Source of the DNA: an uncultured Acidimicrobiales bacterium
GTDB taxonomy: Bacteria; Actinomycetota; Acidimicrobiia; Acidimicrobiales; SZUA-35
NCBI GenBank assembly: GCA_938021675.1
Contig: CALIFY010000035.1
Coordinates: forward strand, 1 to 64,000
Direction: 5' to 3'
Length of the DNA stretch: 64,000 bases
This document shows, piece after piece, positions 37,528 to 47,481 of this stretch (its first letter is position 1; every line of letters starts with the position of its first letter). A program made the position numbers and the translations under genes. The notes beneath the pieces are model-generated. The model worked only from the letters and a program-made list of their open reading frames with translations. It searched no databases and was not told where the DNA came from.

Positions 37528-38991
37528 TTACTCGTCCGACACCCGGTCGAAGGTCTCGATTCCATCGATGTTGGTGATCGAGATGTTTCCGCTCGAATCG
37601 ATCTGCCAGTGAAGTTCTTGCTCGCCGTATGGGCAGGAGACATCTGTGAAAAGACCGGCGCTCGACAAGTGGAGCGTGCACCTAACGCCAGCGGTGTTGG
37701 TCCAAATGAGTTCGTCGTTTTCGTACACTATCTCCACGGTGTGCCAGTCGTTTTCGACCGGGTTGCGTCGATAGACACCGGTCAGGTCTTCCTCGCTCTG
37801 GATGTCGGTATCCGTGGCCATGCTGATCCGTTCGGTCACGCTCGGGGTTGCCGTGTAGAACCGTTTGTTGAGCGCTTCGGCAAAGTAGTCGGACTCGAAG
37901 GTGCCAACGAAGTCATCGGGCCAAGAAGACCTCTCGAACCACAAGTGAAGCTCCGGTTCGAGATCAAACTCTTCAAAGCTGTTGAACAGGTGATGAAAAT
38001 ACTCGTGCTGCAGCCAGTTTGGCAGTTGACCACGCCGCTCGAGGTCGGTGTAGGGTTCGCCGCCGTGTTGTACGTCCTTGTCGAGAAAGATCGTGTCGTT
38101 CCCAATGAAATTCGGTTTACCGTCGAAGCTCCCCATTGCACCGGAAACGATCTCAACGCTCTCAAAGACCGGATCGCTCGGTCGGGAACTTGGATACGTC
38201 ACAAGGAACATGTCCGAACCTTCAATGACGTCTTCTGGCAACTGGCGAATCGAGTTGTCTGAGTCTCGGATTCCGGCGAAATTTCCTCCGTTACAGCAGT
38301 CGACCTCAGCGCACTCCGATACGTGTTGGAAGTCGAGTTCCAGGTACCGTTCACCTCCGGTGATGGCCCAGACATACATCTGGAACAGTTGCATCGACTG
38401 CCGCAGAACGAAATAGTCATCGGCGACGAGCCGCTGATCCAGCACCAAATCATCGACCGGCTCTGATTCGGCAAGATCCGGGGTCGCCGGCCGTACGCCC
38501 GAAGCACACTCGACCAGCACGAACGTGAACGTAAGCGGCTCGACCTCCACAGCCGGTTCGCCCAAGCCGACTCGGGCGATCTCGTCGAGCATCCTCAACG
38601 CGTTGTATCCGACGATGTCGCCGACCCGAACCCCGGAAACGGCATTGTCCGCCGTCCAGACCGGATCAGACATCGAATACTTTTCGAAAACGTCGTCGAT
38701 TCGAGCTCGGGCGGTGGCGAAATCTCCGGCGACGACGTCATCTTCGGCGAGCATGTAGGTCTCGACCGCATCGCGAAACAGAGGAGTGAACGTGTCACGG
38801 CCGCCGTAGGTGTCGTAGAACGTTTCTATCTGGGCGGCGCTGTCGTTTTCGACGACCGGCGCGGGGAGCAGTGGGGATGTGGCCTGCGCCCCCAACGCCG
38901 CCGTTCCGATCTGTAACCCGGCCACCGCTGTCCCTACCAGAGCCAGCAAGACAAGGCCTCTACCCAATGGCCGACCAAACAGTCGCTTCAT
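37528..38991 (-). CDS. Exported protein with HExxH motif, putative gluzincin-like metalloprotease
   Basis: A 487-residue protein. The ATG at 38991 follows AGGAAGAG at 9 bases and starts a signal peptide (MKRLFGRPLGRGLVLLALVG). Near the C-terminal third is HEYFH at 329-333 (HExxH zinc motif) inside LPNWLQHEYFHHLFNSFEEF, with conserved-looking Glu at 366 and 372 (FESDYFAEALNKRF), about 33-39 residues later, a spacing that fits a third zinc ligand of gluzincin type. Four Cys (CAEVDCC, C-terminal TCL/SCP) may form disulfides. The rest shows no family I recognise. It starts the five-gene block on the minus strand. Function as a protease is inference from the motif. Confidence 0.6.
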   Translation of the reverse strand: MKRLFGRPLGRGLVLLALVGTAVAGLQIGTAALGAQATSPLLPAPVVENDSAAQIETFYDTYGGRDTFTPLFRDAVETYMLAEDDVVAGDFATARARIDDVFEKYSMSDPVWTADNAVSGVRVGDIVGYNALRMLDEIARVGLGEPAVEVEPLTFTFVLVECASGVRPATPDLAESEPVDDLVLDQRLVADDYFVLRQSMQLFQMYVWAITGGERYLELDFQHVSECAEVDCCNGGNFAGIRDSDNSIRQLPEDVIEGSDMFLVTYPSSRPSDPVFESVEIVSGAMGSFDGKPNFIGNDTIFLDKDVQHGGEPYTDLERRGQLPNWLQHEYFHHLFNSFEEFDLEPELHLWFERSSWPDDFVGTFESDYFAEALNKRFYTATPSVTERISMATDTDIQSEEDLTGVYRRNPVENDWHTVEIVYENDELIWTNTAGVRCTLHLSSAGLFTDVSCPYGEQELHWQIDSSGNISITNIDGIETFDRVSDE

Positions 38992-39165
38992 CTCCACGCA
39001 CTCTTCCTGGTGAACGCACAAGACATCTGTATGGTCTAAATAATTCCCCGCCGCCTCCGAACTTAAACGTTTGGGAACCGGACTACCTCAACACACGGCA
39101 TGCGCGTGCTCGTCAGGCAAAGCGTTTCGGCTGGACCTCAGAAACGTCGCGCGACGATCCCGGCA

Positions 39166-41187
39166 TCAAACCAGCTCTCGAAGTTCCCTCCGGAGATCCT
39201 TGATCTCATCGCGGAGACGGGCGGCGTACTCGAAGCGCAGCTCGGCTGACGCCTCTTGCATCTCGTCCTCAAGTGAGTCGATGAGTCGACGCAGCTGATC
39301 CTCGGGCAACTCGGCCAGCTCCTGCAAACGCTTTTGCTCTTCCGGACGCCGCTTCCGTTTGTCTTTGCCCGGAATTGGCGCTTCCTTGTCTGGGCGGATC
39401 AACGACAGGATGTCGGTCACCGCCTTGCGAACCGTTTGAGGGTTGATGCCGTGGGCGGTGTTGTATGCAATTTGCAGGCCGCGGCGACGGTTGGTCTCGG
39501 AGATGGCTCGCTGCATCGACGCCGTCATCTGGTCGGCGTACATGATGACCCGGCCTTCGACGTTTCGGGCGGCCCGTCCGATGGTTTGGACCAGCGATGT
39601 CTCGGACCGGAGGAACCCCTCCTTGTCAGCATCGAGAATGCACACCAGCTGAACCTCGGGAAGATCGAGCCCTTCCCGGAGAAGGTTGATGCCGACCAGC
39701 ACATCGAACTCCCCCATACGAAGACCTCGCAGCAGCTCGATCCGTTGGATCGTGTCTACCTCGGAGTGGAGGTATCGAACCCGTACTCCCTGCTCAAGAA
39801 GGTAGTCGGTCAAGTCCTCGGCCATTTTTTTGGTCAGGGTGGTCACCAAGACCCGACCCTCGTTGTCGACCACGGCTGAGATTTCCCCCAACAAGTCGTC
39901 GATCTGACCTTTGGTGGGCCGAACCACAACTTCAGGGTCGATCAAGCCGGTCGGTCGGACGATCTGCTCGGCGACCGTCGTGGAGTGTTCCAGCTCGTAG
40001 GGGCCGGGCGTCGCCGACAGGAAGACGACTTGATTGACCATCTCACGCCACTCTTCAAACTGCAGCGGCCGATTGTCGGCGGCAGACGGCAGCCGAAAGC
40101 CGTGCTCTATCAGCATGTCTTTCCGGCTCCGGTCGCCCTGGTACTGGCCGTGGAGCTGGGGTACGGCGACGTGGCTCTCGTCGAGCACCATGAGATAATC
40201 GTCGGGAAAAAAGTCGAGCAACGTAAACGGCCGCTCACCCGGCTGGCGACCGTCGATGTGCCGGCTGTAGTTCTCGATGCCGTTGCAAAAGCCCATCTCT
40301 TGCATCATTTCAAGGTCGTACTGCGTACGCATGCGTAGCCGCTGCGCTTCCAGCAGCTTCTGCTGACCCTCGAGTTCCGCCAACCGTTCCTGCAGCTCTG
40401 CTTCGATACCGGAAATTGCCGTCGCCATCCGCTCGTCCGATGCCACGTAGTGAGTGGCTGGATACACGGCGAGATAGTCGAGGGCACCCAACCGCTCGCC
40501 GGTCAAGGGATCGACCGTGGTGATGGCCTCGATCTCGTCACCGAACAGTTCAACTCGAACCATGAACTCCTCGTATGCCGGGTGTAGTTCAATGGTGTCG
40601 CCCCTGACGCGGAACTTACCCCTCGTCAGATTCATATCGTTCCGCTCGTACTGCATGTCGACCAGCTTCGACAGGATCGATCGCTGATCGTATTCTTTGC
40701 CGGCCTCCAGCATCAGAAGCTTTTTTCGGTACTCCTCGGGAGAACCAAGACCGTAGATGCACGACACGGATGCAACCACGATCGTGTCCGGCCTGGTCAA
40801 CAGAGCAGAGGTCGTTGAGTGTCGGAGGCGATCGATCTCGTCGTTGACCGATGAGTCCTTCTCTATATAGGTGTCCGAAGACGGGATGTACGCTTCCGGC
40901 TGGTAGTAGTCGTAGTAGCTGACGAAATACTCGACCCGGTTGTCGGGGAAGAACTCACGGAACTCGTTGGCCAGCTGGGCCGCCAACGACTTGTTTGGTG
41001 CGATAACCAACGTTGGTTTTTGAACGGCCTCGATCGTCCAGGCGATGGTGGCCGACTTGCCAGAACCGGTGATCCCCAGAAGCGTCTGCATGGACTCGCC
41101 AGCCTGGATACTGCGAGTGAGCGCCTCGATTGCTGCCGGCTGATCGCCGGCGGGCCGATAATCCGAAACCATGGTGAACGGAGACAC
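39166..41187 (-). CDS. uvrB: UvrABC excinuclease subunit B
   Basis: A 673-residue helicase-like DNA repair protein. SF2 motifs are clear: motif [10 protein letters not shown] (Ser in place of the usual Thr after Lys), [16 protein letters not shown], the beta-hairpin [16 protein letters not shown] that clamps [28 protein letters not shown], motif [20 protein letters not shown] and [19 protein letters not shown]. The C-terminal UVR motif ([28 protein letters not shown]) binds UvrC. Normal length. 68 bp downstream of coaE on the same strand. Confidence 0.97.
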   Translation of the reverse strand: MSPFTMVSDYRPAGDQPAAIEALTRSIQAGESMQTLLGITGSGKSATIAWTIEAVQKPTLVIAPNKSLAAQLANEFREFFPDNRVEYFVSYYDYYQPEAYIPSSDTYIEKDSSVNDEIDRLRHSTTSALLTRPDTIVVASVSCIYGLGSPEEYRKKLLMLEAGKEYDQRSILSKLVDMQYERNDMNLTRGKFRVRGDTIELHPAYEEFMVRVELFGDEIEAITTVDPLTGERLGALDYLAVYPATHYVASDERMATAISGIEAELQERLAELEGQQKLLEAQRLRMRTQYDLEMMQEMGFCNGIENYSRHIDGRQPGERPFTLLDFFPDDYLMVLDESHVAVPQLHGQYQGDRSRKDMLIEHGFRLPSAADNRPLQFEEWREMVNQVVFLSATPGPYELEHSTTVAEQIVRPTGLIDPEVVVRPTKGQIDDLLGEISAVVDNEGRVLVTTLTKKMAEDLTDYLLEQGVRVRYLHSEVDTIQRIELLRGLRMGEFDVLVGINLLREGLDLPEVQLVCILDADKEGFLRSETSLVQTIGRAARNVEGRVIMYADQMTASMQRAISETNRRRGLQIAYNTAHGINPQTVRKAVTDILSLIRPDKEAPIPGKDKRKRRPEEQKRLQELAELPEDQLRRLIDSLEDEMQEASAELRFEYAARLRDEIKDLRRELRELV

Positions 41188-41255
41188 CCGTCCAACCTAC
41201 CCGACCGGGGTGACACCAGCAGCAACACGACCTCTCCCGGCCGGTCGGCCCCCGA

Positions 41256-41897
41256 TCAGGTTTCGTCGCTCTCCGGCAAGTTTTTCGGCCACGGTGTCTG
41301 ATCCAATGTCGACAGCCACGACATGCATCGGTCGACCTCGACATCAAGCGCACGCTCATCGCCCGAATTGTCGATCACAAAATCGGCGAGAGCCAACCGT
41401 TCTTCCCGGGTGGCCTGCGCCGCAACCCGCGATTCTGCATCGACACGGTCGAACCCACGAGACTCGACAAGCCGATCGATGGCCAACTCGATAGGACAGT
41501 CGACGACGATCACCGCTGACGCCCCACGCTTCTGTGCATCGCCTTCGGCCAGAAGCGGAATGTCCAACACCACCACCCCGGCGACAGCGGCAAGTTCATC
41601 CAATCGAGCCGTCATCGCCGACCGGACGGCCGGATGGACGAGCTCGTTCAACGCACGCAACTCGTCAGCATCGGCAAAGACAATAGCGGCCACGGCCTGA
41701 CGATCGAGACCACCATCGTCGCTGAGAATCCCCTGACCCCATCGAGCCACCATGGCATCGAAAACCGGTTCGCCCGGTCGTTGTAGCTCCTTGACGATCT
41801 GGTCGGCATCGATCACTACGGCGCCTCGATCCGTCAAGCGACGAGACACCGACGACTTGCCCGCTCCGATTCCACCGGTCAACGCAACCACGATCAC
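41256..41897 (-). CDS. coaE: Dephospho-CoA kinase
   Basis: A 213-residue P-loop kinase for the last step of coenzyme A synthesis. From the GTG at 41897 it begins MIVVALTGGIGAGKSSVSRRL (Walker A near 8-15), with VVIDADQIVKELQRPGEP, ADELRALNELVHPAVR and VVLDIPLLAE as further family marks and the LADFVIDNSGDE segment at the end. The frame is open upstream to 42008 but the first 37 residues do not fit the family. coaE next to uvrB and rpsA is the normal actinobacterial order; here a Tad operon and a two-component system separate it from rpsA. Confidence 0.95.
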   Translation of the reverse strand: MIVVALTGGIGAGKSSVSRRLTDRGAVVIDADQIVKELQRPGEPVFDAMVARWGQGILSDDGGLDRQAVAAIVFADADELRALNELVHPAVRSAMTARLDELAAVAGVVVLDIPLLAEGDAQKRGASAVIVVDCPIELAIDRLVESRGFDRVDAESRVAAQATREERLALADFVIDNSGDERALDVEVDRCMSWLSTLDQTPWPKNLPESDET

Positions 41898-42116
41898 GGT
41901 TGCGAAGATAGCCCGAATCAACCGGTCGGGTGGGACCTTCGACCTCTTGTTCCGGGTCGAATTCCTCATAAGCGGGCGCGATAGTCCGATTTCAAACATG
42001 TGGGACAAACCGCCCCCCTAGTCGACAGAGCCGTTGCCAGGTCCGCCGACAAACGCGCCTCGGCTACGGAGTCGGCTCAAACTCCAACCGGACAGGCCAC
42101 TCCGACGATCGATTCG

Positions 42117-43805
42117 ATGTCGAAAGAAGAGGTCGGATCTCCCAACAAACTGGCGCTCTTTGCCACCGCGATTGTGAATGTCCGGTGGGCCACTACCGCG
42201 GTTGCCCTCGTGCTGGTCGGGCGCAGCTTCTTCCGGCCAGCGCTGCTCACCCTGGCCATCGCCATCGCCATGTTGGCCTTTACCCTCTATCGCACCTACC
42301 GGCCGTTGGTGTACGACGGTTCCCCCACCGGTGAGGCTCGCCTTCTCGCCGAGATCGCCCTCTACGGAACCGCCGTCTCCATCACCGGATTTTGGCAGTC
42401 ACCGTTCGCCATCGCCATGACCGGCGTGCTGGTGGTCGCTGGATTCGCCGGCGGATTTTGGCTGGCTCTCCGAATCGGCGCAGTGGCCGCCATCGGTGTG
42501 ACGGCGGCAAGCGCTCTCGCCGAGGTCGGCGACCTGTCTCGATGGTCGAACGAACGGCTCGAACCATCCATCCAATGGATAACCATCACCATGCTGAGCG
42601 GCCTCATCGCCGGGTACGCCCGTCGAATCTCGGGCGAAGCCACGGTCCGACACTCCCAAACCCTCGACCGGTTATCTGAGCTATCCGAAGCGAATACGTT
42701 GTTATTCAACCTCCACCGGCTGGCACAAACGTTGCCGGCATCGCTGGAATTGCCCGAGGTCATCGAGTCGAGCCTGACCAAGCTGCGAGGTCTGCTCGCC
42801 TACGACCGAGCCGTCTTTCTCTTGGTAGAAGACACCGGTCCGGCGTGGACCCTTGCCAGGCAATATGCGATGTCCGTCGAAACCAAGGCCGACTGCGTCG
42901 TTGAGCCGACCGACTTCCCGCCCCCGGCAAAAGACGCCGTGTCCTCGGCCGCCGTTGTGTTGGCCACCGGCAGTCCCGGATTCGATCGCCGATCCGGGTG
43001 TGGGATCTACGCTCCCCTACTTACCGGAAACCAGTTAATCGGGTTGATCGCCATAGAGGCCGATCAACCCGAAAGCTACGATGAGCGCGATCGCCAGACT
43101 ATGCAAGCGGCCGTCCAGCCGATCGCGTTGGCGGTGGACAACGCTCGTTGGTTTGGACGACTTCGGCGAACATCGATCGACGAAGAGCGGACCAGAATCG
43201 CCCGGGAGCTTCACGACCGCATAGGCCAATCGTTGGCCGCCCTCGGCTTCGAGGCCGATCGCTTGGTTCGCCGACACCAGCTCGGCGCCGACGTCGGGCC
43301 GGAACTCGGTCAGCTGCAGGAGGGCGTCAGAACGGCGGCCGCCGAGATCCGATACACCCTGTACGACCTGCGAACCGACGTCGACGAGGATCAAAATCTC
43401 GCTGACGTCCTGACCGAATTCGCCGACCGAGTGGCCGAACGTAGCGGGCTCACCGTCACCGTCGAGGGTTCGACCAGCTATCGCCCTCCCCTCGCCAAGG
43501 AACGAGAGATCTGGCGAATCGCCCAAGAAGCGGTCCGAAACGCCGAGCGACACGCCAACGCCACAACGGTGGCCATCAGCTGGAGCTGCGATGCCAGCAG
43601 CGCCGAACTACAGGTCACCGATGACGGCCGGGGGCTCGCTCCCGGAGGTCAGGCGCGGACCGACTCATACGGAGTGATCGGCATGCGCGAACGCGCCGCC
43701 GCGATAGACGCCTCCATCGACATCGTTTCAAAACCCGGAGAAGGGACAACAGTCCGGTGCCGTATTCATCTAAGCCAGACCCCCAACACAAAAGGTCCGA
43801 AATGA
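42117..43805 (+). CDS. Sensor histidine kinase, NarL-partner (HisKA_3) type
   Basis: A 562-residue membrane kinase. About five to six N-terminal helices (21-168), a short coiled linker, a GAF domain (about 205-345, ending LIGLIAIEADQPESYDERDRQTM) and then the HisKA_3 dimerisation helix with phosphoacceptor His366 in RIARELHDRIGQSLAAL. The ATPase domain has the N box RIAQEAVRNAERHANA, G1 DDGRGL and GVIGMRERA. ATG at 42117 is a choice; GTG at 42000 is in frame and neither has a good ribosome site. Its stop overlaps the response regulator start (ATGA). Signal unknown. Confidence 0.92.
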   Translation: MSKEEVGSPNKLALFATAIVNVRWATTAVALVLVGRSFFRPALLTLAIAIAMLAFTLYRTYRPLVYDGSPTGEARLLAEIALYGTAVSITGFWQSPFAIAMTGVLVVAGFAGGFWLALRIGAVAAIGVTAASALAEVGDLSRWSNERLEPSIQWITITMLSGLIAGYARRISGEATVRHSQTLDRLSELSEANTLLFNLHRLAQTLPASLELPEVIESSLTKLRGLLAYDRAVFLLVEDTGPAWTLARQYAMSVETKADCVVEPTDFPPPAKDAVSSAAVVLATGSPGFDRRSGCGIYAPLLTGNQLIGLIAIEADQPESYDERDRQTMQAAVQPIALAVDNARWFGRLRRTSIDEERTRIARELHDRIGQSLAALGFEADRLVRRHQLGADVGPELGQLQEGVRTAAAEIRYTLYDLRTDVDEDQNLADVLTEFADRVAERSGLTVTVEGSTSYRPPLAKEREIWRIAQEAVRNAERHANATTVAISWSCDASSAELQVTDDGRGLAPGGQARTDSYGVIGMRERAAAIDASIDIVSKPGEGTTVRCRIHLSQTPNTKGPK

Positions 43806-44491
43806 ACCATCGCCGCTCGACCGACAGCCGACCGGCCGGAGACGGAGTCCCAGCCATCCGACTCCTACTGGCCGACGACCACAGAATGCTGCGGGAAGGC
43901 CTCCGCCGATCTCTCGTAGAACTCGGTTTCGAAGTTGTCGCCGAAGCTCGCAACGGCACCGAAGCCGTCGACCTCGCGGCCGCGGTCCAACCCGACGTGG
44001 TGTTGATGGACGTGACTATGCCCGACCTCGACGGAGTGGAAGCAACCCGCCAGATCAAAGAGCGGGTGCCAGCGACGTTCATCATCATGCTCACCATGCA
44101 CGCCGATCAGGACGTACTCGCCGAGGCCATCCGAGCGGGAGCGAACGGGTATCTGGTCAAGGACTGCAGCATCGACGAGATCGGTTCGGCGATCGAGGCC
44201 GTCGTGCTCGGTGAAACGGCGCTGTCGCCCCGGCTAGCTGCGTCGATGCTGGCCGAGGTCCGCCGACAGGACTCCAACAGCCAACCGGAACGGGTAATCA
44301 CCCGCCGGGAGGAGGAAGTCCTCCAACTCATCGCCGATGGGTGCTCAACTCCAGAGGTGGCAGAACAGTTGTTCATCAGCCAAAAAACGGTGAAGAATCA
44401 TCTTGCGTCGATCTACCAAAAACTGGATGCCCGCGATCGCACGCAAGCGGTTCTTCAAGCGGTCAGGATGGGGATTGTGAGCATCAACTAG
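43802..44491 (+). CDS. Response regulator, NarL/LuxR type
   Basis: A 229-residue regulator: receiver domain with acidic pair Asp25-Asp26, phosphoacceptor Asp70 (VVLMDVTMPDLDG), Thr and Lys switch residues (MLTMH, YLVKD), and a C-terminal LuxR-type helix-turn-helix (ITRREEEVLQLIADGCSTPEVAEQLFISQKTVKNHLASIYQKL). The ATG overlaps the kinase stop by four bases, so both are made together. Likely a DNA-binding transcription factor; target genes unknown, the convergent MFS gene is a possibility. Confidence 0.95.
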   Translation: MNHRRSTDSRPAGDGVPAIRLLLADDHRMLREGLRRSLVELGFEVVAEARNGTEAVDLAAAVQPDVVLMDVTMPDLDGVEATRQIKERVPATFIIMLTMHADQDVLAEAIRAGANGYLVKDCSIDEIGSAIEAVVLGETALSPRLAASMLAEVRRQDSNSQPERVITRREEEVLQLIADGCSTPEVAEQLFISQKTVKNHLASIYQKLDARDRTQAVLQAVRMGIVSIN

Positions 44492-44507
44492 CCCGGCGGC
44501 GGCCGGG
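44492..44507. terminator. Hairpin filling the gap between convergent genes
   Basis: CCCGGC-GGCG-GCCGGG, a perfect 6-bp G/C stem, occupies exactly the 16 bases between the stop of the response regulator and the stop of the MFS gene. There is no T-tract on either side, so termination efficiency is uncertain, but the position fits a bidirectional terminator. Confidence 0.5.
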
Positions 44508-45728
44508 TTACGTCGCCGCTTCCGGCCGCCCGCCGGTTGGACGTCGTGCTGCAGCGGCTGCGCCAAGACCACCGACGGCGATGATGACCCCAGCCCACCG
44601 ACGATCGCCGCCGCGCTCAGCCAACACGCCGGCGGCGACAGGACCGACCGCTCCAGACACAAGTAGTACCGCGCTATAGAACCCCATCGTCGTCCCCAGA
44701 TCGGATCGGTCGAATAGCTGTTCGGACTTAATTCCTTGGAGCGGGCTGAAGGCCCCGATCCCAAATCCAGCGATGAGGGCAAAGGCGAGCGCAACCGACA
44801 CCGACCCTGAGAACGTAAGGAGCACTCCAGCGCTTCCCACCGACCCAAGCGCGATCAACAGACTGCGGTCGATGCCCAGACGCCGCACCATCAGATCGAG
44901 CGGAAGCCGACCCCCTAGTTGAGCAAAGCCACGAAGACCGGCCATGGCGGCCGCGGTACCGATGGGGAGACCGGCGGCCGTCATCGCCGGCACCTGATAG
45001 ACCAGCATCGTCGACATCGCTATTCCCGCCAGTCCCACCGCGGTGGTGAACCGGCGGGCTTCACCGCGGCGAATCGTCTGCCTCAGGACCGAACGAAGCG
45101 GCGTGATCGTCGCCTGTGGCTGGTCTCGAACGTCGTCCTGGGCCGCGTCCGGCGGCTCAAGTGCCGCCGCTAGCACGAAGGCGCTGGCCTGGCTAACGGC
45201 CAGTATCCGGACGGTTGAGCGCCAGTCGAGGACATCGATGAGCCATGCGGTCAACGGCAAGAAGATGACCGATGCGAAGGCGCCCCAAATGGTCAGGATG
45301 GCGATGGCCCGTTCGGCGTTTGTGGGATGGAAACGAACCGCCGTGGCCATCGTGACGTGATAGAACCCCAACGCCCCGCACGCCCCCATTCCCCACGCAG
45401 CGCCGACGGCGAATAGCAACTGGTTGGTGGCAAACGACGCAGTCCAGAAACCGGCCGAGGTGGCCATGGCAGCGATCGAGAACACCAGACGGTGCCCGAC
45501 CCGATCGAGGAAACGACCTCCGGCGAGAGACCCAACACCGACGAGCACAAGACCGATAGAGAACGATGCCGCCAACGTCGACTCGCTCCAGCCGGTGTCG
45601 ATGGCGATGGGGTCGAACAGGACTCCAAAGGCGTAATACCACCCGCCGTAGGTGCAAATCGTCACGAGTCCGAGCACACCGACCATTCGATGATTGATCG
45701 GGTCCCCAACCTCGTGAACCTCCGACAT
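44508..45728 (-). CDS. Major facilitator superfamily transporter
   Basis: A 406-residue, 12-helix transporter. The loop between helices 2 and 3 has GGRFLDRVGHRLVF, the MFS motif A pattern (GxLaDrxGrkxxl). It resembles the monocarboxylate/oxalate-formate antiporter group (YGGWYYAFGVLFDPIAIDTGWSESTLAASFSIGLVLVG is typical of these). Substrate not determinable. ATG at 45728. Monocistronic, convergent with the two-component genes. Confidence 0.88.
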   Translation of the reverse strand: MSEVHEVGDPINHRMVGVLGLVTICTYGGWYYAFGVLFDPIAIDTGWSESTLAASFSIGLVLVGVGSLAGGRFLDRVGHRLVFSIAAMATSAGFWTASFATNQLLFAVGAAWGMGACGALGFYHVTMATAVRFHPTNAERAIAILTIWGAFASVIFLPLTAWLIDVLDWRSTVRILAVSQASAFVLAAALEPPDAAQDDVRDQPQATITPLRSVLRQTIRRGEARRFTTAVGLAGIAMSTMLVYQVPAMTAAGLPIGTAAAMAGLRGFAQLGGRLPLDLMVRRLGIDRSLLIALGSVGSAGVLLTFSGSVSVALAFALIAGFGIGAFSPLQGIKSEQLFDRSDLGTTMGFYSAVLLVSGAVGPVAAGVLAERGGDRRWAGVIIAVGGLGAAAAARRPTGGRPEAAT

Positions 45729-46061
45729 CGACTGAGCCTATACCTGGGTCTGTCGCCGCTCCCGGCTCCCGCCACCGACATCGCACTGTAGTGTCATTTC
45801 GGCGGGAGGGTTCGTTGAGGCAACCGTCCCCATCGGCACCACCCGTCATCAGCGGCCAAAGGAGACAGGGATGGTTATCGGCGCTCCCCCGCCGCCAAAC
45901 GGCGACCTCGGCTGGGCTGGGCCAAACGCCGAAAGGCCAAGACCCTCGCCACCGACGTGGCCCGCGTCCATCGGACTCAGTTGCTGACACCGGGTATCGA
46001 ACGCGCCAGCAGGAAACAGACCGATGGGCATTGAGAGCATCGAAGCGGGTCGTGTAGGTCG
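45729..46061. other. Intergenic region with a possible small plus-strand ORF
   Basis: 333 bases between the MFS gene and the membrane protein gene 46062-47468. The only candidate is a 38-residue Pro-rich frame, ATG 45871 to stop 45985-45987, preceded by AAAGGAG at 7 bases. It has no recognised family and no repeats or tRNA were seen. The MFS promoter must be on the left side of this region. Confidence 0.4.
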
Positions 46062-47468
46062 TTACAGGTTGGCGCACCGATCCTGGACCGGCCCGTCACG
46101 ACGGCACGCCACGACCCAAAATTCTCCTTCAAGCACAACATCCCACCTATCGGAGGCCCGAAGCCAGTGGGCTAGCGATCCGTCGGCCTCCCACAACACG
46201 ACATCGGCCTTCCGACGATCGAGGATCTCACCAACGTCGCCACCGTCCAAAAGGTCGAGGTGATCTGCGGTAATCTCAAGCGGGTAGAAGTCGAAACGGT
46301 CATCGATAAACACGGCAGCCGACGGCCCGTACCGGAAGGTCAAATAGTTTCCGACGCCGTCGCGATGCACGAGACGAACGTCAGGATCGGCCACCAAATC
46401 TTGCCGTTCGAGAGCCTCGACCTCCTCGATCGGATACGCATCGAGATCGAACCCGGGCGCCACCGCCACCGCGGCGACCGCCACCACGAGACCTACCGCC
46501 CCGCTGGCCGCCGCGGCTCTGGCGATAATCCCCCGTTCAGCTCCATCGGCCGAGCCGACCAAATCGGTGAATGCAGGAGCGATGGCCGCCACGACAACTA
46601 TGGACGCCACATTGATGTTGCGGATCGCGAGGAGCCCTGCGGCCAACACCACGAGGCCTGGTACCAGCTCCCGACCTCGCGCACCGCGAGTAGCAGCCAA
46701 CACCAGCAACGGAACCAAGGCCAAGAAGAGCCACTCCCCCACCGACTTGAACTGCGGGGCCGACCATTCCAACACGCCCTGGAGTGCCTCTCGGCGGCCC
46801 AGCATTTGGATGGGAAACCATAAGATGGCCGGACCGATTGGATTGAGCGCCCCGGCCAACGTCCCGCCGACGGTCCATGCCAGGACTCGCCCCTCGGCCG
46901 ATGGCCATCTTTTGTCATCCAGACCGGCGCCAACGACGACAGCCCCGATCAACACCACCGCCAGCGGAAACGACCCGTGACTGTTGACCCACACCCACAT
47001 CACCGGCACCATCATCCACGGAGGCAACAGACCACGCAGAGCTAACAGCACAGCGACCACGCCGAGTAACCCGAACATCAACGGGCGGGGCGACCAAAAA
47101 GTTAAGCCAACCCCGATCGGGATCATGGCAAGGCCGGTCCTCGTGACGACTTGGCGGGCCGGCGAGACCAGAACCCACACACCAACCGCCACCGCAGCGG
47201 CGACGAATCCATGCAGAATCCGCAGGCCGGCAGGCCCGGCCGCACCGTGGACGACGGCATACAACACGCTGACCAGCCAACTCTGAACAGTCCATGGCTC
47301 GCCACGGGCCGTCGCCGAGTATGGGTCGGTCGAAGGTACCGACCCTCGTTCGAGGATGAGCTCACCGGTTGCGATGTGGGTCAGCAGGCTATTGTCGGTC
47401 AGTACCGCCGCACCAACGACGAACCCGACCATGGCCAGCAAAACCCCCAGGCTCCGCTCCAGGCTCAT
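46062..47468 (-). CDS. Polytopic membrane protein, GT-C-like, unknown function
   Basis: A 468-residue protein with about 11 membrane helices. After helix 1 it has LTHIATGELILERGSVPSTDPYSATARGEPWTVQSWL, a loop pattern found in a large family of bacterial membrane proteins usually listed as hypothetical, distantly like GT-C enzymes (His and Asp in the first external loop). A soluble C-terminal tail of about 110 residues contains FRYGPSAAVFIDDRFDFYP. ATG at 47468; it lies 13 bp after the tadC stop, so it seems to be the last gene of the Tad operon. It might modify pili, but this is inference. Confidence 0.6.
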   Translation of the reverse strand: MSLERSLGVLLAMVGFVVGAAVLTDNSLLTHIATGELILERGSVPSTDPYSATARGEPWTVQSWLVSVLYAVVHGAAGPAGLRILHGFVAAAVAVGVWVLVSPARQVVTRTGLAMIPIGVGLTFWSPRPLMFGLLGVVAVLLALRGLLPPWMMVPVMWVWVNSHGSFPLAVVLIGAVVVGAGLDDKRWPSAEGRVLAWTVGGTLAGALNPIGPAILWFPIQMLGRREALQGVLEWSAPQFKSVGEWLFLALVPLLVLAATRGARGRELVPGLVVLAAGLLAIRNINVASIVVVAAIAPAFTDLVGSADGAERGIIARAAAASGAVGLVVAVAAVAVAPGFDLDAYPIEEVEALERQDLVADPDVRLVHRDGVGNYLTFRYGPSAAVFIDDRFDFYPLEITADHLDLLDGGDVGEILDRRKADVVLWEADGSLAHWLRASDRWDVVLEGEFWVVACRRDGPVQDRCANL

Positions 47469-47481
47469 CGGTAGGCCGCGC

